A DNA stretch of 35,683 nt from Eubacterium sp. (GTDB taxonomy: Bacteria; Bacillota; Clostridia; Lachnospirales; Lachnospiraceae). The notes beneath the pieces were generated by a model. That model ran no database searches and was not told where the DNA came from. It saw nothing but the letters and a program-made list of their open reading frames with translations. Below, piece by piece: positions 8,568-17,737 of the stretch (the stretch's first letter is position 1; each line of letters starts with the position of its first letter). A program made the position numbers and the translations under genes. The DNA is taken from the NCBI GenBank assembly GCA_024696635.1, contig JAILGP010000014.1, positions 1 through 35,683 on the forward strand, given 5' to 3'.

Positions 8568-8753
8568 CTACCAGGAACTCTTTTTAACACCTGGAATATC
8601 ACCATTGTAAGCAAGCTCTCTAAAACAAACTCTGCAGATACCATATTTTCTAAGGTATGCATGTGGTCTACCGCAAATCTTACAACGTGTATATTCTCTG
8701 GTTGAGAACTTCTGCTTTCTCTGCTGCTTTACCTTCATAGCTGTCTTAGCCAT
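8568..8753 (-). CDS. rpsN: 30S ribosomal protein S14, zinc type
   Basis: The 61-residue short form of S14 (also called rpsZ) with an intact zinc knuckle: CKIC at about residues 24-27 and CRVC at about 40-43. The segment [20 protein letters not shown] is typical. AAGGAGG precedes the ATG. The zinc-independent long S14 used under zinc limitation is not in this window. Confidence 0.97.
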   Translation of the reverse strand: MAKTAMKVKQQRKQKFSTREYTRCKICGRPHAYLRKYGICRVCFRELAYNGDIPGVKKSSW

Positions 8754-8765
8754 AGTTCATCCTCC

Positions 8766-9305
8766 TTACTTCTTAAAAGGCATACCGAAGAGTCTGAGAA
8801 GCTCTCTTGCCTCTTCATCTGTATTAGCTGTAGTTACGAATATAATATCCATACCACGAACCTTGTCAACCTTGTCATACTCAATCTCAGGGAAGATAAT
8901 CTGCTCTTTAATACCAAGAGCATAGTTACCTCTACCATCAAATGACTCAGCGCTTACACCACGGAAGTCACGTACACGAGGAAGTGCAAGATTTACAAGT
9001 CTATCACAGAACTCATACATCTTCTCTCCTCTAAGTGTTACCTTACATCCGATTGGCATACCTTCACGAAGCTTGAAGTTAGCTACTGACTTCTTAGCCT
9101 TTGTGATAACCGGCTTCTGACCAGAAATAATTGCCAGATCCTTTACTGCTGATTCAAGAACTTTGCTATTTTCCTTAGCTTCACCAACACCCATGTTGAT
9201 GACGATCTTCTCTAATCTTGGAATTTGCATAACATTCTTGTAACCGAATTTCTCAGTCATAGCAGTCTTTATATCGTTTTCATATGAATCTCTTAATCTA
9301 CTCAA
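8766..9305 (-). CDS. rplE: 50S ribosomal protein L5
   Basis: 5S rRNA-binding protein contacting P-site tRNA. It reads [20 protein letters not shown] at the N-terminus and [13 protein letters not shown]-like core ([16 protein letters not shown]), ending [10 protein letters not shown]. The start codon is TTG at 9305, with AAGGAGG 8 nt upstream; no in-frame ATG fits the family start. Length 179 is normal. Confidence 0.96.
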   Translation of the reverse strand: MSRLRDSYENDIKTAMTEKFGYKNVMQIPRLEKIVINMGVGEAKENSKVLESAVKDLAIISGQKPVITKAKKSVANFKLREGMPIGCKVTLRGEKMYEFCDRLVNLALPRVRDFRGVSAESFDGRGNYALGIKEQIIFPEIEYDKVDKVRGMDIIFVTTANTDEEARELLRLFGMPFKK

Positions 9306-9326
9306 GTTTTTTTCCTCCTTCCAAGA

Positions 9327-9644
9327 TTAGTCTATAGTCTCAAGCTTGCCATTAACCTTGGCTACTCTCTTCTTATCCTTCTGTGAACCCTGGAAGCCTA
9401 CACGTACAGGCTGTCCCTTGTAAAGGTACATTACGTTAGAAATATCGATTGGAGCTTCCATCTCTACGATACCACCCTGCTGATTCTTATAGTTAGGCTT
9501 TGTATGCTTATGTACCATATTGACACCTTCAACAAGAACCTTATGGTTCTTAGTATCAACCTCCATTACCTTGCCTTCCTTATCTTTATCCTTACCAGCG
9601 ATAACTTTTACAAGGTCACCCTTTTTTATCTTTGATGTTGCCAT
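9327..9644 (-). CDS. rplX: 50S ribosomal protein L24
   Basis: Assembly-initiator protein with a KOW motif (KKGDLVKVIAGKDKDKEGKV, about residues 7-26). The ORF track begins at a TTG two codons upstream; that codon directly abuts AAGGAGGT, so the ATG at 9644, with about 7 nt spacing, is preferred. This gives 105 residues. Confidence 0.95.
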   Translation of the reverse strand: MATSKIKKGDLVKVIAGKDKDKEGKVMEVDTKNHKVLVEGVNMVHKHTKPNYKNQQGGIVEMEAPIDISNVMYLYKGQPVRVGFQGSQKDKKRVAKVNGKLETID

Positions 9645-9656
9645 CGCCAAACCTCC

Positions 9657-10025
9657 TTAAAGTACCTCAGGTGCAAGTGAAATGATCTTCATGAATTTCT
9701 TATCTCTCAATTCTCTTGCAACTGGTCCAAATATACGTGTTCCTCTTGGATTGTTATCATCCTTGATAATAACTGCAGCGTTCTCATCAAATCTGATAAA
9801 GCTTCCATCCTTACGATGTACGCCATGCTTTGTACGAACTACAACAGCCTTAACAACATCGCCCTTCTTTACTGCGCCACCTGGTGTAGCATCCTTAACA
9901 GTTGCTACTATAATATCACCAATATTGGCATATCTTCTAGTTGATCCGCCAAGTACTCTGATGCAAAGAAGTTCTTTAGCACCTGTATTGTCGGCAACCT
10001 TAAGTCTTGATTCCTGCTGTATCAT
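9657..10025 (-). CDS. rplN: 50S ribosomal protein L14
   Basis: Intersubunit bridge protein. It begins [20 protein letters not shown] and includes [20 protein letters not shown] and the C-terminal [18 protein letters not shown], all diagnostic. Its 122 residues equal the family norm. A GGAGG site precedes the ATG. Confidence 0.98.
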   Translation of the reverse strand: MIQQESRLKVADNTGAKELLCIRVLGGSTRRYANIGDIIVATVKDATPGGAVKKGDVVKAVVVRTKHGVHRKDGSFIRFDENAAVIIKDDNNPRGTRIFGPVARELRDKKFMKIISLAPEVL

Positions 10026-10037
10026 AGATTTGCCTCC

Positions 10038-10298
10038 TTACTTAGCTTTCTCAATTATCTCAACAAGTCTCCATCTCTTATCCTTTGAAAGAGGTCTTGT
10101 TTCCATTACTCTAACTCTGTCGCCCTTCTTGCACTCATTATTCTCATCATGAGCCTTGAGCTTATATGTACGTTTTACGATCTTGCCATAAAGAGGATGC
10201 TTAACATTGTCGACGATTGATACAACAATAGTCTTATCCATCTTGTCACTTGTAACAAGACCAACACGTGTCTTACGTAAATTTCTTTCTGTAGCCAC
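10038..10298 (-). CDS. rpsQ: 30S ribosomal protein S17
   Basis: Primary 16S-binding OB-fold protein of 86 residues. [19 protein letters not shown] and [19 protein letters not shown] are typical. The start is GTG at 10298 with AGGAG about 8 nt upstream. One of five non-ATG starts in this superoperon. Confidence 0.96.
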   Translation of the reverse strand: MATERNLRKTRVGLVTSDKMDKTIVVSIVDNVKHPLYGKIVKRTYKLKAHDENNECKKGDRVRVMETRPLSKDKRWRLVEIIEKAK

Positions 10299-10321
10299 TA
10301 TTCTATCTCCTCTCTATAGCC

Positions 10322-10525
10322 TTATGCATTAGCCTTCTCAGCTATAACAGTCTGGATACGGGCAATATTCTTTCTTACCTCTTTAATCCTTCCTGTGTTC
10401 TCAAGCTGATTTGTAGCATTCTGGAACTTCAGGTTGAACAGCTCTTTCTTAGCATCAACAAGGTCATTGCTAAGTTCTGCAACTGACTTTGAGTTCAGCT
10501 CTTCTAAATATTCCTTAGTCTTCAC
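10322..10525 (-). CDS. rpmC: 50S ribosomal protein L29
   Basis: Small protein at the exit tunnel that helps form the docking site for SRP and trigger factor. The 67-residue protein shows the two-helix pattern with [19 protein letters not shown]. The start is GTG at 10525, overlapping the rplP stop as TAGTG, so rplP and rpmC are translationally coupled. AAGGAGG lies 9 nt upstream. Confidence 0.95.
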   Translation of the reverse strand: MKTKEYLEELNSKSVAELSNDLVDAKKELFNLKFQNATNQLENTGRIKEVRKNIARIQTVIAEKANA

Positions 10526-10953
10526 TATTCATTTCCTCCTTCCAGATCTGCCTTTGAAACAATCTTGCACTTAACAGGAAGCTTGTGGCTTGCAAGACGA
10601 AGTGCCTCTCTTGCCATTTCCTCTGATACGCCAGCTACCTCGAAAAGTACTCTTCCCGGCTTAACAACTGCTACCCAGTATTCTACAGCACCTTTTCCAG
10701 ATCCCATACGAACTCCGATAGGCTTAGATGTTACAGGCTTATCAGGGAACATATTAATCCATACTTTACCTTCACGTCTGAAGTGACGGTTAATTGCGAT
10801 TCTGGCTGCCTCTATCTGATTAGACTTAATCCATGCAGGCTGCATAGCAATAATTCCATATTCTCCACGATGAAGCTTATTGCCTCTTGTTGCCTTACCC
10901 TTCATAGAGCCACGCTGCTGCTTACGATATTTTACTCTCTTTGGCATTAACAT
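10525..10953 (-). CDS. rplP: 50S ribosomal protein L16
   Basis: Central-protuberance protein contacting A-site tRNA. It starts [19 protein letters not shown] and includes NIFPD-like [20 protein letters not shown], matching the family at 142 residues. The AAGGAGC ribosome site lies within the last codons of rpsC, 2 nt from whose stop this ATG begins. Confidence 0.97.
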   Translation of the reverse strand: MLMPKRVKYRKQQRGSMKGKATRGNKLHRGEYGIIAMQPAWIKSNQIEAARIAINRHFRREGKVWINMFPDKPVTSKPIGVRMGSGKGAVEYWVAVVKPGRVLFEVAGVSEEMAREALRLASHKLPVKCKIVSKADLEGGNE

Positions 10954-10955
10954 GA

Positions 10956-11666
10956 TTATTTTGCTCCTTCCTTCTTATTCTTAGTTGGAAGTACCTCACC
11001 ATGGTAAATCCAAGTCTTAACACCAACCTTACCATAGGTTGTATCAGCCTCAGCAAAACCATAGTCGATATCAGCACGAAGAGTCTGAAGAGGAATTGTT
11101 CCCTCACTATAAGTCTCTACTCTAGCCATATCTGCACCACCAAGACGTCCTGATACACTTGTCTTAATACCATATACTCCAGTATCTTTCATTGCACGAC
11201 CCATGCAAGACTTCATAGCTCTACGGAATGGTACACGATCTTCAAGCTGCTTTGCGATATTCTCAGCAACAAGCTGTGCATCAGTGTCAGGTCTCTTAAT
11301 TTCCTTAATATCTATTGAAAGAACAAGATCTTTCTTTCCCTTTACTGTTATACCATTCTTAGCACGGTTCTTAACAATAAACTTATTAACATCTGTTCTA
11401 AGCTTGTCGATTTCAGCACCACCTTTACCGATTACAAGACCAGGCTTAGCTGTGAAAATGATTATCTTAACCTTTTCCTTATTTCTCTCGATATCAATCT
11501 TAGAGATAGCATTATCATAAAGTCTGTTTTTCAGAAACTTTCTAATGTTATAGTCTTCAACAAGATTGTTTGCAAACTCATCATTCTTAGTATCAGCATA
11601 CCACTTTGAGTTCCAATCCTTGATGATTCCTACTCTTAATCCATGTGGGTTAACTTTCTGTCCCAT
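10956..11666 (-). CDS. rpsC: 30S ribosomal protein S3
   Basis: mRNA-entry protein with helicase role. It begins [20 protein letters not shown], carries the KH domain around [17 protein letters not shown] (about residues 76-92), and the C-terminal [17 protein letters not shown] segment. Length 236. The AGGAGG site is encoded by the last codons of rplV, and only 2 nt separate the genes. Confidence 0.98.
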   Translation of the reverse strand: MGQKVNPHGLRVGIIKDWNSKWYADTKNDEFANNLVEDYNIRKFLKNRLYDNAISKIDIERNKEKVKIIIFTAKPGLVIGKGGAEIDKLRTDVNKFIVKNRAKNGITVKGKKDLVLSIDIKEIKRPDTDAQLVAENIAKQLEDRVPFRRAMKSCMGRAMKDTGVYGIKTSVSGRLGGADMARVETYSEGTIPLQTLRADIDYGFAEADTTYGKVGVKTWIYHGEVLPTKNKKEGAK

Positions 11667-11668
11667 GA

Positions 11669-12067
11669 TTAATCCTCCTGTCTTTCATCAAGCACAACAG
11701 TAATGTGGCTTGTCTTCTTCTCAATCCTGTAAGCTCTACCCTGTGCTCTAGGATGAATTCTCTTCATTGTAGGTCCTTTATTTGCAAAGCACTCTGCAAC
11801 ATAGAGGTTATCAGCCTTGAGACCATTATTATTTTCAGCGTTTGCTACTGCTGACTTAAGCAGCTTGTAGATAATTGCTGAACCCTTACGATTGTTATAC
11901 TGAAGGATAGCAAGTGCTTCGTTTACACTCTTTCCTCTGATAGCATCAAGAACGAAACACGCCTTAGTAACAGAAACTCTAGCGTAAGAAATCTTAGCTG
12001 AAGGTCTTTTGTCTTTATTTTCTTCGTTTCTCACTCTTTTAATTTGTGATCTATGTCCCTTTGCCAT
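11669..12067 (-). CDS. rplV: 50S ribosomal protein L22
   Basis: Exit-tunnel protein with a long beta-hairpin. The sequence [22 protein letters not shown] near the start and the tunnel-loop region [22 protein letters not shown] near the end identify it. At 132 residues it has a slightly extended basic N-terminus (about 20 residues) relative to the minimal family. Confidence 0.97.
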   Translation of the reverse strand: MAKGHRSQIKRVRNEENKDKRPSAKISYARVSVTKACFVLDAIRGKSVNEALAILQYNNRKGSAIIYKLLKSAVANAENNNGLKADNLYVAECFANKGPTMKRIHPRAQGRAYRIEKKTSHITVVLDERQED

Positions 12068-12080
12068 TTCTTACTCCTCC

Positions 12081-12356
12081 TTATTTGCCCTTCTTCTCGT
12101 CTTTTCCATGTCCTCTATATGTTCTAGTTGCAACAAACTCACCGAGCTTATGTCCAACCATATCCTCTGTAACATATACAGGAATGTGTGCTCTACCATT
12201 ATGTACAGCAATTGTATGTCCTACAAATGAAGGGAAGATAGTAGAACGTCTTGACCAAGTCTTAACGACTTCCTTTGAATCATTTGCATTAAGTGCCTCA
12301 ATCTTCTTAAGAAGACTTGCGTCTGCAAATGCGCCTTTCTTTAATGAACGTGCCAT
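12081..12356 (-). CDS. rpsS: 30S ribosomal protein S19
   Basis: Head protein that pairs with S13 and contacts tRNA. It begins [19 protein letters not shown] and has [21 protein letters not shown] and [17 protein letters not shown]; 91 residues is the usual length. A GGAGG site precedes the ATG. Confidence 0.98.
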   Translation of the reverse strand: MARSLKKGAFADASLLKKIEALNANDSKEVVKTWSRRSTIFPSFVGHTIAVHNGRAHIPVYVTEDMVGHKLGEFVATRTYRGHGKDEKKGK

Positions 12357-12367
12357 GATTATCCTCC

Positions 12368-13210
12368 TTACTTAACATTCTTTCCAGCTCTGTTTCTGAT
12401 GATCATCTTGTTAGACTTATTCTTCTTCTTCCTTGTCTTAAGTCCAAGTGCTGGCTTACCCCAAGGAGTTGAAGGACCTGGTCTACCAATAGGTGCTCTA
12501 CCTTCACCACCACCGTGTGGATGGTCGTTAGGGTTCATAACAGATCCACGAACTGTAGGACGGATACCCATGTGACGCTTACGTCCAGCCTTACCAATCT
12601 TAACAAGGCCGTGCTCACCATTTCCTACTGTACCAATAGTTGCTCTTGAACTAATTGGCACATATCTCATCTCGCCTGAAGGAAGACGAAGTGTTGCATA
12701 CTTTCCTTCCTTAGCCATGAGCTGTGCTGAGTTACCTGCTGAACGAACAAGCTGTCCGCCCTTACCAGGAACAAGTTCAATATTATGTACTTCTGTACCT
12801 ACAGGAATTTCTGAAAGAGGCAGGCAGTTACCTACTCTGATTTCAGCTTCTGGACCATTCATAAGTGAATCGCCAACCTTAAGTCCTGCAGGAGCAAGAA
12901 TATATGTCTTAGTACCATCAGCATAAACAAGAAGAGCGATATTAGCTGTTCTGTTTGGATCATACTCTATTGTAGAAACCTTTGCAGGTATTCCATCCTT
13001 GTTACGCTTGAAATCGATGATTCTATACTTCTGTCTATTTCCACCGCCATGATGTCTAACAGTAATCTTACCCTGATTATTACGTCCTGCTGTCTTTTTC
13101 TTTGACTCAAGAAGTGACTTCTCAGGCTTATCAGTTGTGATTACGTCAAAATCAAGACCGGTCATATTCCTTCTGGAAGGTGTATATGGATTATATACTT
13201 TGATTCCCAT
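12368..13210 (-). CDS. rplB: 50S ribosomal protein L2
   Basis: Largest and most conserved 50S protein, needed for subunit association and peptidyl-transferase assembly. [19 protein letters not shown] opens it; the functional segment [20 protein letters not shown] (with the conserved histidine) lies near residue 225. Length 280 is normal. Confidence 0.98.
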   Translation of the reverse strand: MGIKVYNPYTPSRRNMTGLDFDVITTDKPEKSLLESKKKTAGRNNQGKITVRHHGGGNRQKYRIIDFKRNKDGIPAKVSTIEYDPNRTANIALLVYADGTKTYILAPAGLKVGDSLMNGPEAEIRVGNCLPLSEIPVGTEVHNIELVPGKGGQLVRSAGNSAQLMAKEGKYATLRLPSGEMRYVPISSRATIGTVGNGEHGLVKIGKAGRKRHMGIRPTVRGSVMNPNDHPHGGGEGRAPIGRPGPSTPWGKPALGLKTRKKKNKSNKMIIRNRAGKNVK

Positions 13211-13250
13211 CTTGTTTCTCCTTTCAATTTGAGCTTAATTAACGCTCTTT

Positions 13251-13550
13251 TTACAGACCTTCAAAAAGCTGAATATCAGCGCTGTCTGCTGTAAGCTGTA
13301 CATATGCCTTCTTTGTCTTAGCTGTCTTTCCAAATGTCATACCACGTCTCTTTGTCTTACCAGCCTGGTTAATTGTATTAACTCTAGCTACCTTAACGCC
13401 ATCAAACATTTTTTCAACAGCTTCTTTAATCTGAGACTTGTTAGCATCCGGATGAACCAGAAATGTATACTTTTTCTCATAAACTGAATTCATGCTCTTC
13501 TCGGTAAGTACCGGACGGAGAATTACGTCATAATACTTTAAGCTTGCCAT
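13251..13550 (-). CDS. rplW: 50S ribosomal protein L23
   Basis: Exit-site protein that docks trigger factor and SRP. The 99 residues include YDVILRPVLTEKSMNSVYEK and FLVHPDANKSQIKEAVEKMF. The ATG overlaps the rplD stop by one base (TAATG), so the two are translationally coupled. Confidence 0.97.
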   Translation of the reverse strand: MASLKYYDVILRPVLTEKSMNSVYEKKYTFLVHPDANKSQIKEAVEKMFDGVKVARVNTINQAGKTKRRGMTFGKTAKTKKAYVQLTADSADIQLFEGL

Positions 13551-14170
13551 TATGCATACACCTCCTCTAAAGCCTTGATAGCATCCTTAGTAAACACAAG
13601 TGTGTCATGCTTAAGAATGTCATATACGTTAACGCTTGTTCTGTCCGCAGTCTCAACATCAGGAATATTTCTTGCTGAAAGGACTACATTATTATCTCTT
13701 ACTTCTGTTACAACAAGTGCTTTGTTTGCATTGATATTTGTAAGAACCTGTGCAAATGCACTTGTCTTAGGAGCATCCATTGTAAGCTCATCAAGTACAA
13801 CGATTTTATTATCATTAAGCTTTGATGTAAGAACAGAGAAAAGAGCAAGTCTAGCCTCTTTCTTATTAAGCTTCTGTGAATAATCCCTTGGCTTTGGTGC
13901 AAATACAACACCACCACCTGTCCACTGTGGAGCTCTGATGGAACCCTGTCTAGCATGACCTGTTCCCTTCTGTCTCCATGGCTTTCTTCCACCACCACGT
14001 ACTTCAGAACGTGTACGAGCACTCTGTGTACCCTGACGTCTGTTAGCGAGGGTGGCAACAACAGCCTTGTGAACTATTCCCTCATTTATATCTACGCCGA
14101 AGATTTTGTCGTTGAGTTCTAATGTTTCAACTTCTTTTCCGGCAGTATTAACTACAGATATAGTTGCCAT
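13550..14170 (-). CDS. rplD: 50S ribosomal protein L4
   Basis: 23S-binding protein lining the exit tunnel, and the S10-operon repressor in gamma-proteobacteria. The tunnel loop GGGRKPWRQKGTGHARQGSI (about residues 61-80) is intact. Length 206. Whether L4 controls this operon through the rpsJ leader is unknown; E. coli-style leaders are not expected in Firmicutes. Confidence 0.97.
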   Translation of the reverse strand: MATISVVNTAGKEVETLELNDKIFGVDINEGIVHKAVVATLANRRQGTQSARTRSEVRGGGRKPWRQKGTGHARQGSIRAPQWTGGGVVFAPKPRDYSQKLNKKEARLALFSVLTSKLNDNKIVVLDELTMDAPKTSAFAQVLTNINANKALVVTEVRDNNVVLSARNIPDVETADRTSVNVYDILKHDTLVFTKDAIKALEEVYA

Positions 14171-14207
14171 TTTTTATTCCTCCTTGCTATTCTAATTGCT
14201 ATTCCTA

Positions 14208-14894
14208 TTACTTATTGGACTTAAATGATTCAGTGAGTACAACTAATGACTTCTTTGGTCCAGGAACAGCACCTCTTACAAGAATTAAGTTATTCTCAGC
14301 ATCAACCTTAACAACCTCAAGATTCTGAATAGTAACCTGAACATTTCCCATGTGACCTGGCATCTTCTTGCCCTTCTTAACTTCACCTGGTGTAGTTGCA
14401 GAACCATTAGAACCAGCATGACGATGATACTTTGAACCATGACCTGAAGGACCAGACTTGAGGCCGTATCTCTTAAGACCGCCTGCATATCCCTTACCCT
14501 TTGATCTTGCAGTAACATCTACCTTGTCACCTTCAGCAAAGATATCTGCTTTAATAACTGTTTCTCCGGCAACATAGTCTGCCGTGTTCTCGAACTTAAA
14601 TTCTTTAACGAATTTCTTTGGAGCAAGACCAGCTTTCTTAGCATGTCCTACTTCAGCTTTTGTAGCACCGTGTGGATGACGTACTACTTTCTTTCCCTTA
14701 CCATCTTTAGATATAACCTTCTCTGCAACTTCGCCATATCCAACCTGTACTGCTTCATAACCATCATTCTCAACTGTCTTCACCTGAAGAACCTCACAAG
14801 GTCCAGCAGCGAGAACTGTTACAGGTATAAGCTGTCCTGCTTCGTTCCATACTTGGGTCATACCAACTTTTTCTGCAAGTATTGCTTTCTTCAA
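14208..14894 (-). CDS. rplC: 50S ribosomal protein L3
   Basis: Assembly-initiator protein near the peptidyl-transferase centre. The sequence [20 protein letters not shown] and the loop [18 protein letters not shown] are typical. The start is TTG at 14894 with AGGAGG 8 nt upstream. At 228 residues it is slightly longer than average owing to a lysine/glycine-rich middle section. A 138-nt structured gap separates it from rpsJ. Confidence 0.96.
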   Translation of the reverse strand: MKKAILAEKVGMTQVWNEAGQLIPVTVLAAGPCEVLQVKTVENDGYEAVQVGYGEVAEKVISKDGKGKKVVRHPHGATKAEVGHAKKAGLAPKKFVKEFKFENTADYVAGETVIKADIFAEGDKVDVTARSKGKGYAGGLKRYGLKSGPSGHGSKYHRHAGSNGSATTPGEVKKGKKMPGHMGNVQVTIQNLEVVKVDAENNLILVRGAVPGPKKSLVVLTESFKSNK

Positions 14895-14925
14895 CTTTCT
14901 TTCCTCCTAATAAAAATTTACAGCG

Positions 14926-14976
14926 GAACACATTTCAACTTCTTTATTTAATATTTTAAATAGCATCTATGTGTTC
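14926..14976 (-). promoter_or_regulatory. Stem-loop in the rpsJ-rplC gap
   Basis: In minus sense GAACACAT (14969-14976) pairs with ATGTGTTC (14926-14933), enclosing an inner TATTTA/TAAATA hairpin (14957-14962 with 14945-14950). It ends about 12 nt before the rplC ribosome site. No T-tract follows, so it is not a terminator. It could tune rplC translation or mRNA stability. Confidence 0.5.
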
Positions 14977-15032
14977 GTACTAAATATCCAGCCAGGCTTC
15001 TGCAGGTAACCTCTCTGTCTATTAGGTACTTA

Positions 15033-15341
15033 TTACTTCTGTTTTACTTCAATATGTACGCCGGCTGAGATATCCATCTTCTTGAATATTTCAAATATAG
15101 GTGTGCTTGATGAGATGTCGATGATTCTCTTATGAGTTCTCTGCTCGAACTGTTCTCTACTATCCTTATACTTATGTACTGCACGAAGAATAGTTACCTT
15201 CTCAACCTTAGTAGGCATTGGAATTGGTCCACTTACCTTTGCCCCTGCGTCCTTTGCAGCCTTAACGATATCCTTAGCTGCTTTGTCAATAAGCTCATGG
15301 TCATATGCCTTGAGTGTTATTCTTGATGTTTGATTTGCCAT
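15033..15341 (-). CDS. rpsJ: 30S ribosomal protein S10
   Basis: Head protein that doubles as the transcription antitermination factor NusE. The sequence [20 protein letters not shown] and the segment [20 protein letters not shown] are typical; 102 residues is the family length. AAAAGGAGG precedes the ATG, with seven U between. It is the first gene of the superoperon, behind its own promoter and a structured leader of about 250 nt. Confidence 0.98.
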   Translation of the reverse strand: MANQTSRITLKAYDHELIDKAAKDIVKAAKDAGAKVSGPIPMPTKVEKVTILRAVHKYKDSREQFEQRTHKRIIDISSSTPIFEIFKKMDISAGVHIEVKQK

Positions 15342-15355
15342 AAAAAAAGCCGCCT

Positions 15356-15590
15356 CCTTTTTGCATTTTGTTTTTTAGGTATGCAAGCGAGCGGTGACTG
15401 TACAACTATCCCGGGTGTGTCGCGCCTTTTCCGTAAAAAAGCCGGACTTTCATCCGTCATCTCTGACCTTATGTCAGATGGTATTAGTACAGTGACTTGT
15501 CGCCAGATTCTATGATCTTGACATTCACTCCACGAAATTAACCTGCCCTGCAAGCAGCAACCTTCGCTTCACAGTTATCAATGTCACAGC
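15356..15590 (-). promoter_or_regulatory. Structured 5' leader of the S10 operon
   Basis: The predicted transcript start near 15590 leaves about 250 nt before rpsJ. In minus sense there is a TGACATT/AATGTCA stem (15580-15586 with 15519-15525), a 10-bp stem with one mismatch (15487-15496 with 15394-15403) closing a ~100-nt domain, and inside it a CATC-TGAC/GTCA-GATG hairpin (15458-15480). TCCG at 15443-15446 can pair with either CGGA at 15453-15456 or CGGA at 15430-15433; the first pairing precedes a TTTTTT run. TTGCAT/ATGCAA lies just before the ribosome site. I infer a regulatory leader; the regulator is unknown. Confidence 0.6.
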
Positions 15591-15597
15591 AAGGGTT

Positions 15598-15626
15598 ATA
15601 CTAACACAAGCCAATTATTATTGCAA
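15598..15626 (-). promoter_or_regulatory. Main promoter of the S10-spc-alpha operon
   Basis: In the minus direction TTGCAA (15621-15626), a 17-bp spacer, and TAGTAT (15598-15603) with TGT immediately before the -10. Predicted start near 15590. This matches the internal promoter before rpmJ in hexamers and spacing, which suggests co-regulation of the two. Confidence 0.8.
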
Positions 15627-15652
15627 GTAGTTTTTTTAATTTTTTCACAAAT

Positions 15653-15702
15653 AAATATCACATTTATAAAATATTCAAAATATTACTATAAATGTGATAT
15701 TT
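15653..15702 (-). terminator. Long hairpin after the methyltransferase gene
   Basis: A perfect 16-bp inverted repeat, AAATATCACATTTATA with TATAAATGTGATATTT, around an 18-nt loop. It lies between the methyltransferase stop (15762) and the S10 promoter. In minus direction TTTATTTGTG follows, a moderate T-tract; in plus direction TTTTTCTTTCTT follows. It most likely isolates the ribosomal operon from upstream transcription. The remainder of the 15342-15761 gap is the leader and promoter described above. Confidence 0.7.
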
Positions 15703-15761
15703 TTCTTTCTTATTTATATTATTTTCTTATTATATTTTAATTCATATTATAATAGTAGGAA

Positions 15762-16670
15762 TTATTTAGTCCATCTGGCCGTGGATCCACACGGAAGTAT
15801 AAGTCCAGTATCTCTAACCGGCAATCCCACATCTGAGGATTCCACCCTTCCACCATGCTCTGCTATAACCGTGGATGAAATCATATAATTAAGCACTGCT
15901 GGAGATAGTCCCGTTGTATACATATTAATAAGGAAGAGAATCGCATCATCAGCAAGTATCTGACTGGTAAGTTTAATAAGGTTAAATATACCATCATCCA
16001 TCTTCCACATTTCTCCCTTGGGACCTCGTCCATAGGATGGTGGATCCATTATAATAACCTGATATTTATTACCCCTTCTTATTTCTCTTTCTACAAATTT
16101 AACACAATCATCTATAAGCCATCTGATGGGAGCATTTTCCAGACCCGATGACCTGGCATTTTCCTTAGCCCAGCCTGTCATACCCTTAGAAGCGTCTACA
16201 TGCGTAACCTTTGCACCAGCCATTGCGGCAGCCACAGTAGCGCCACCAGTATAAGCAAACATATTAAGAGCCTTTATTTCTGCATCTTGACCACGCTTTT
16301 CTTTTTCATTCTTTATACTTGTAAATATATAATCCCAATTAACTGCCTGTTCAGGGAAAATGCCTGTATGTTTAAAAGAAAAGGGTTTAAGATTAAATGT
16401 AAGCAAATTACTTCCAGTTATACCCTCCCCAGGAAGTTCATACTTAATCTGCCATTCTTCAGGCAGATCAAAGAATTCCCATTCTCCTCCACCTTTATTA
16501 CTTCTATGATAATGGCCATTAAGCTTCTTCCATTCCTTAGAAATATGTTTTGTCGACCATATAACCTGTGGATCTGGTCTTAGCAGAATATATCTGCCCC
16601 ATCTTTCCAGTTTCTCTCCATCCGTACAATCTAAAACCTGATAATCTTTCCATCTATCTGCAAGATACAT
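15762..16670 (-). CDS. Class I SAM-dependent methyltransferase (RlmI/RlmK-like)
   Basis: Predicted cytosolic methyltransferase of the family that modifies rRNA cytosines. The SAM-binding motif I NMFAYTGGATVAAAMAGA is at residues 136-153, the acidic loop VDAS at 158-161, and the motif IV DPPSYGRGP at 209-217. About 110 residues precede the Rossmann fold, without a clear PUA domain, unlike full-length RlmI. Substrate is not determined by the sequence. GAGGAA precedes the ATG. It is 29 nt after the amidase and may share its transcript. Confidence 0.85.
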   Translation of the reverse strand: MYLADRWKDYQVLDCTDGEKLERWGRYILLRPDPQVIWSTKHISKEWKKLNGHYHRSNKGGGEWEFFDLPEEWQIKYELPGEGITGSNLLTFNLKPFSFKHTGIFPEQAVNWDYIFTSIKNEKEKRGQDAEIKALNMFAYTGGATVAAAMAGAKVTHVDASKGMTGWAKENARSSGLENAPIRWLIDDCVKFVEREIRRGNKYQVIIMDPPSYGRGPKGEMWKMDDGIFNLIKLTSQILADDAILFLINMYTTGLSPAVLNYMISSTVIAEHGGRVESSDVGLPVRDTGLILPCGSTARWTK

Positions 16671-16699
16671 ATTATTTCCTCATCTAAACTAAAATATAA

Positions 16700-17671
16700 T
16701 TATTTTTCTTCAATAAACTTATCTATTCCATTTGCAATTCCCTGAATCATCTTAACCTGGAAATCTGGATCAGCCATCAATAAATCCTCATTAGGATTAG
16801 TCATAAACCCCATCTCCAAAAGAGTGGTAGGTACTATTGCCCAATTATTACCAGTCATAGTATCAGTTTCCCAGATTCCTCTTGAAGAAAGACCTGTTGC
16901 CGCAACATATTCATTTAATATATCATCCGATAATCTTCTACTCTCATTATACATTTCTGATATATAAGGATTAGAAGGTGTAATACATATTCCCATAGCC
17001 CCAGCAGCAGAGGAGTTCTCCGAACCATCAGCATGGATACGTAAAAATACATCTGCATTTGCATCATTAGCAATTATCGCTCTTTCAGAACAGGATATTT
17101 GTTTATCGTTATCTTCTCTTGTAAGTATCACAGTATAGCCTCTGGACATTAATTCATCCCTTAGTTTCAAGGCTATGGCAAGATTCAGCTCACACTCAGT
17201 AAGTCCAGAAGAATCACCATGAGTTCCCGAGGAATCTGCCGCCTTCATTTCCGAGGAACCCGGCCCCAAAGGTTCTGTATTTCCTGAAACCACAAAGGAA
17301 TGTCCAGGGTCCAAAACTATAACCTTGCCCTCATGAACTGATTCCGCCGTTTCTTCAGTCCTTATCTCTTCAGTGCTCTGACTTTCTTCAGAGCTTTCCT
17401 CATCCGAATCGCCTTTACTGGCGATTTCATTCGCGGCATCCCCAAGACTTGCCTCCTCCTTTTCCGGATGGTCAGCCTCTGTATTTTTTTCTTCAGTGGT
17501 TATTGGTTTTTCCGTAGGTTCCGATATATTCTCCCCAGCTTCACTATTTTCCGCCGTCATCTCAATAGGATTATAGGCTTCTTCATCATTATCTTTCCCA
17601 CACGAAGTAATTCCTAAAAGAAAAAGCAGCATTATAAAAAATATTTTTATTTTCTTCATATTTAAATTCAT
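16700..17671 (-). CDS. N-acetylmuramoyl-L-alanine amidase lipoprotein (Amidase_3)
   Basis: Predicted zinc amidase that cuts the peptide from muramic acid in peptidoglycan, anchored outside the membrane as a lipoprotein. The signal peptide ends in LGITSC with the lipidated cysteine at residue 24. A Glu/Ser-rich linker (about 28-112) follows, then the catalytic domain: H124 in LDPGH, E159 in TECELN, H213 in RIHADGS and catalytic E286 in LEMGF, all present. The track start is replaced by the ATG at 17671, which has GGAGTG about 8 nt upstream; ATG at 17659 is an alternative. Length 323. Confidence 0.9.
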   Translation of the reverse strand: MNLNMKKIKIFFIMLLFLLGITSCGKDNDEEAYNPIEMTAENSEAGENISEPTEKPITTEEKNTEADHPEKEEASLGDAANEIASKGDSDEESSEESQSTEEIRTEETAESVHEGKVIVLDPGHSFVVSGNTEPLGPGSSEMKAADSSGTHGDSSGLTECELNLAIALKLRDELMSRGYTVILTREDNDKQISCSERAIIANDANADVFLRIHADGSENSSAAGAMGICITPSNPYISEMYNESRRLSDDILNEYVAATGLSSRGIWETDTMTGNNWAIVPTTLLEMGFMTNPNEDLLMADPDFQVKMIQGIANGIDKFIEEK

Positions 17672-17737
17672 ATAGTGGTCACTCCACATATGCTTATTAT
17701 TCATATATCAGTATAAGTAATATATACTGGTTAATTA

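Noticed and set aside
15317-15553. 78-residue ORF through the S10 leader
   Set aside because: It starts at TTG without a ribosome site, overlaps rpsJ in another frame, and its sequence simply follows the structured leader.
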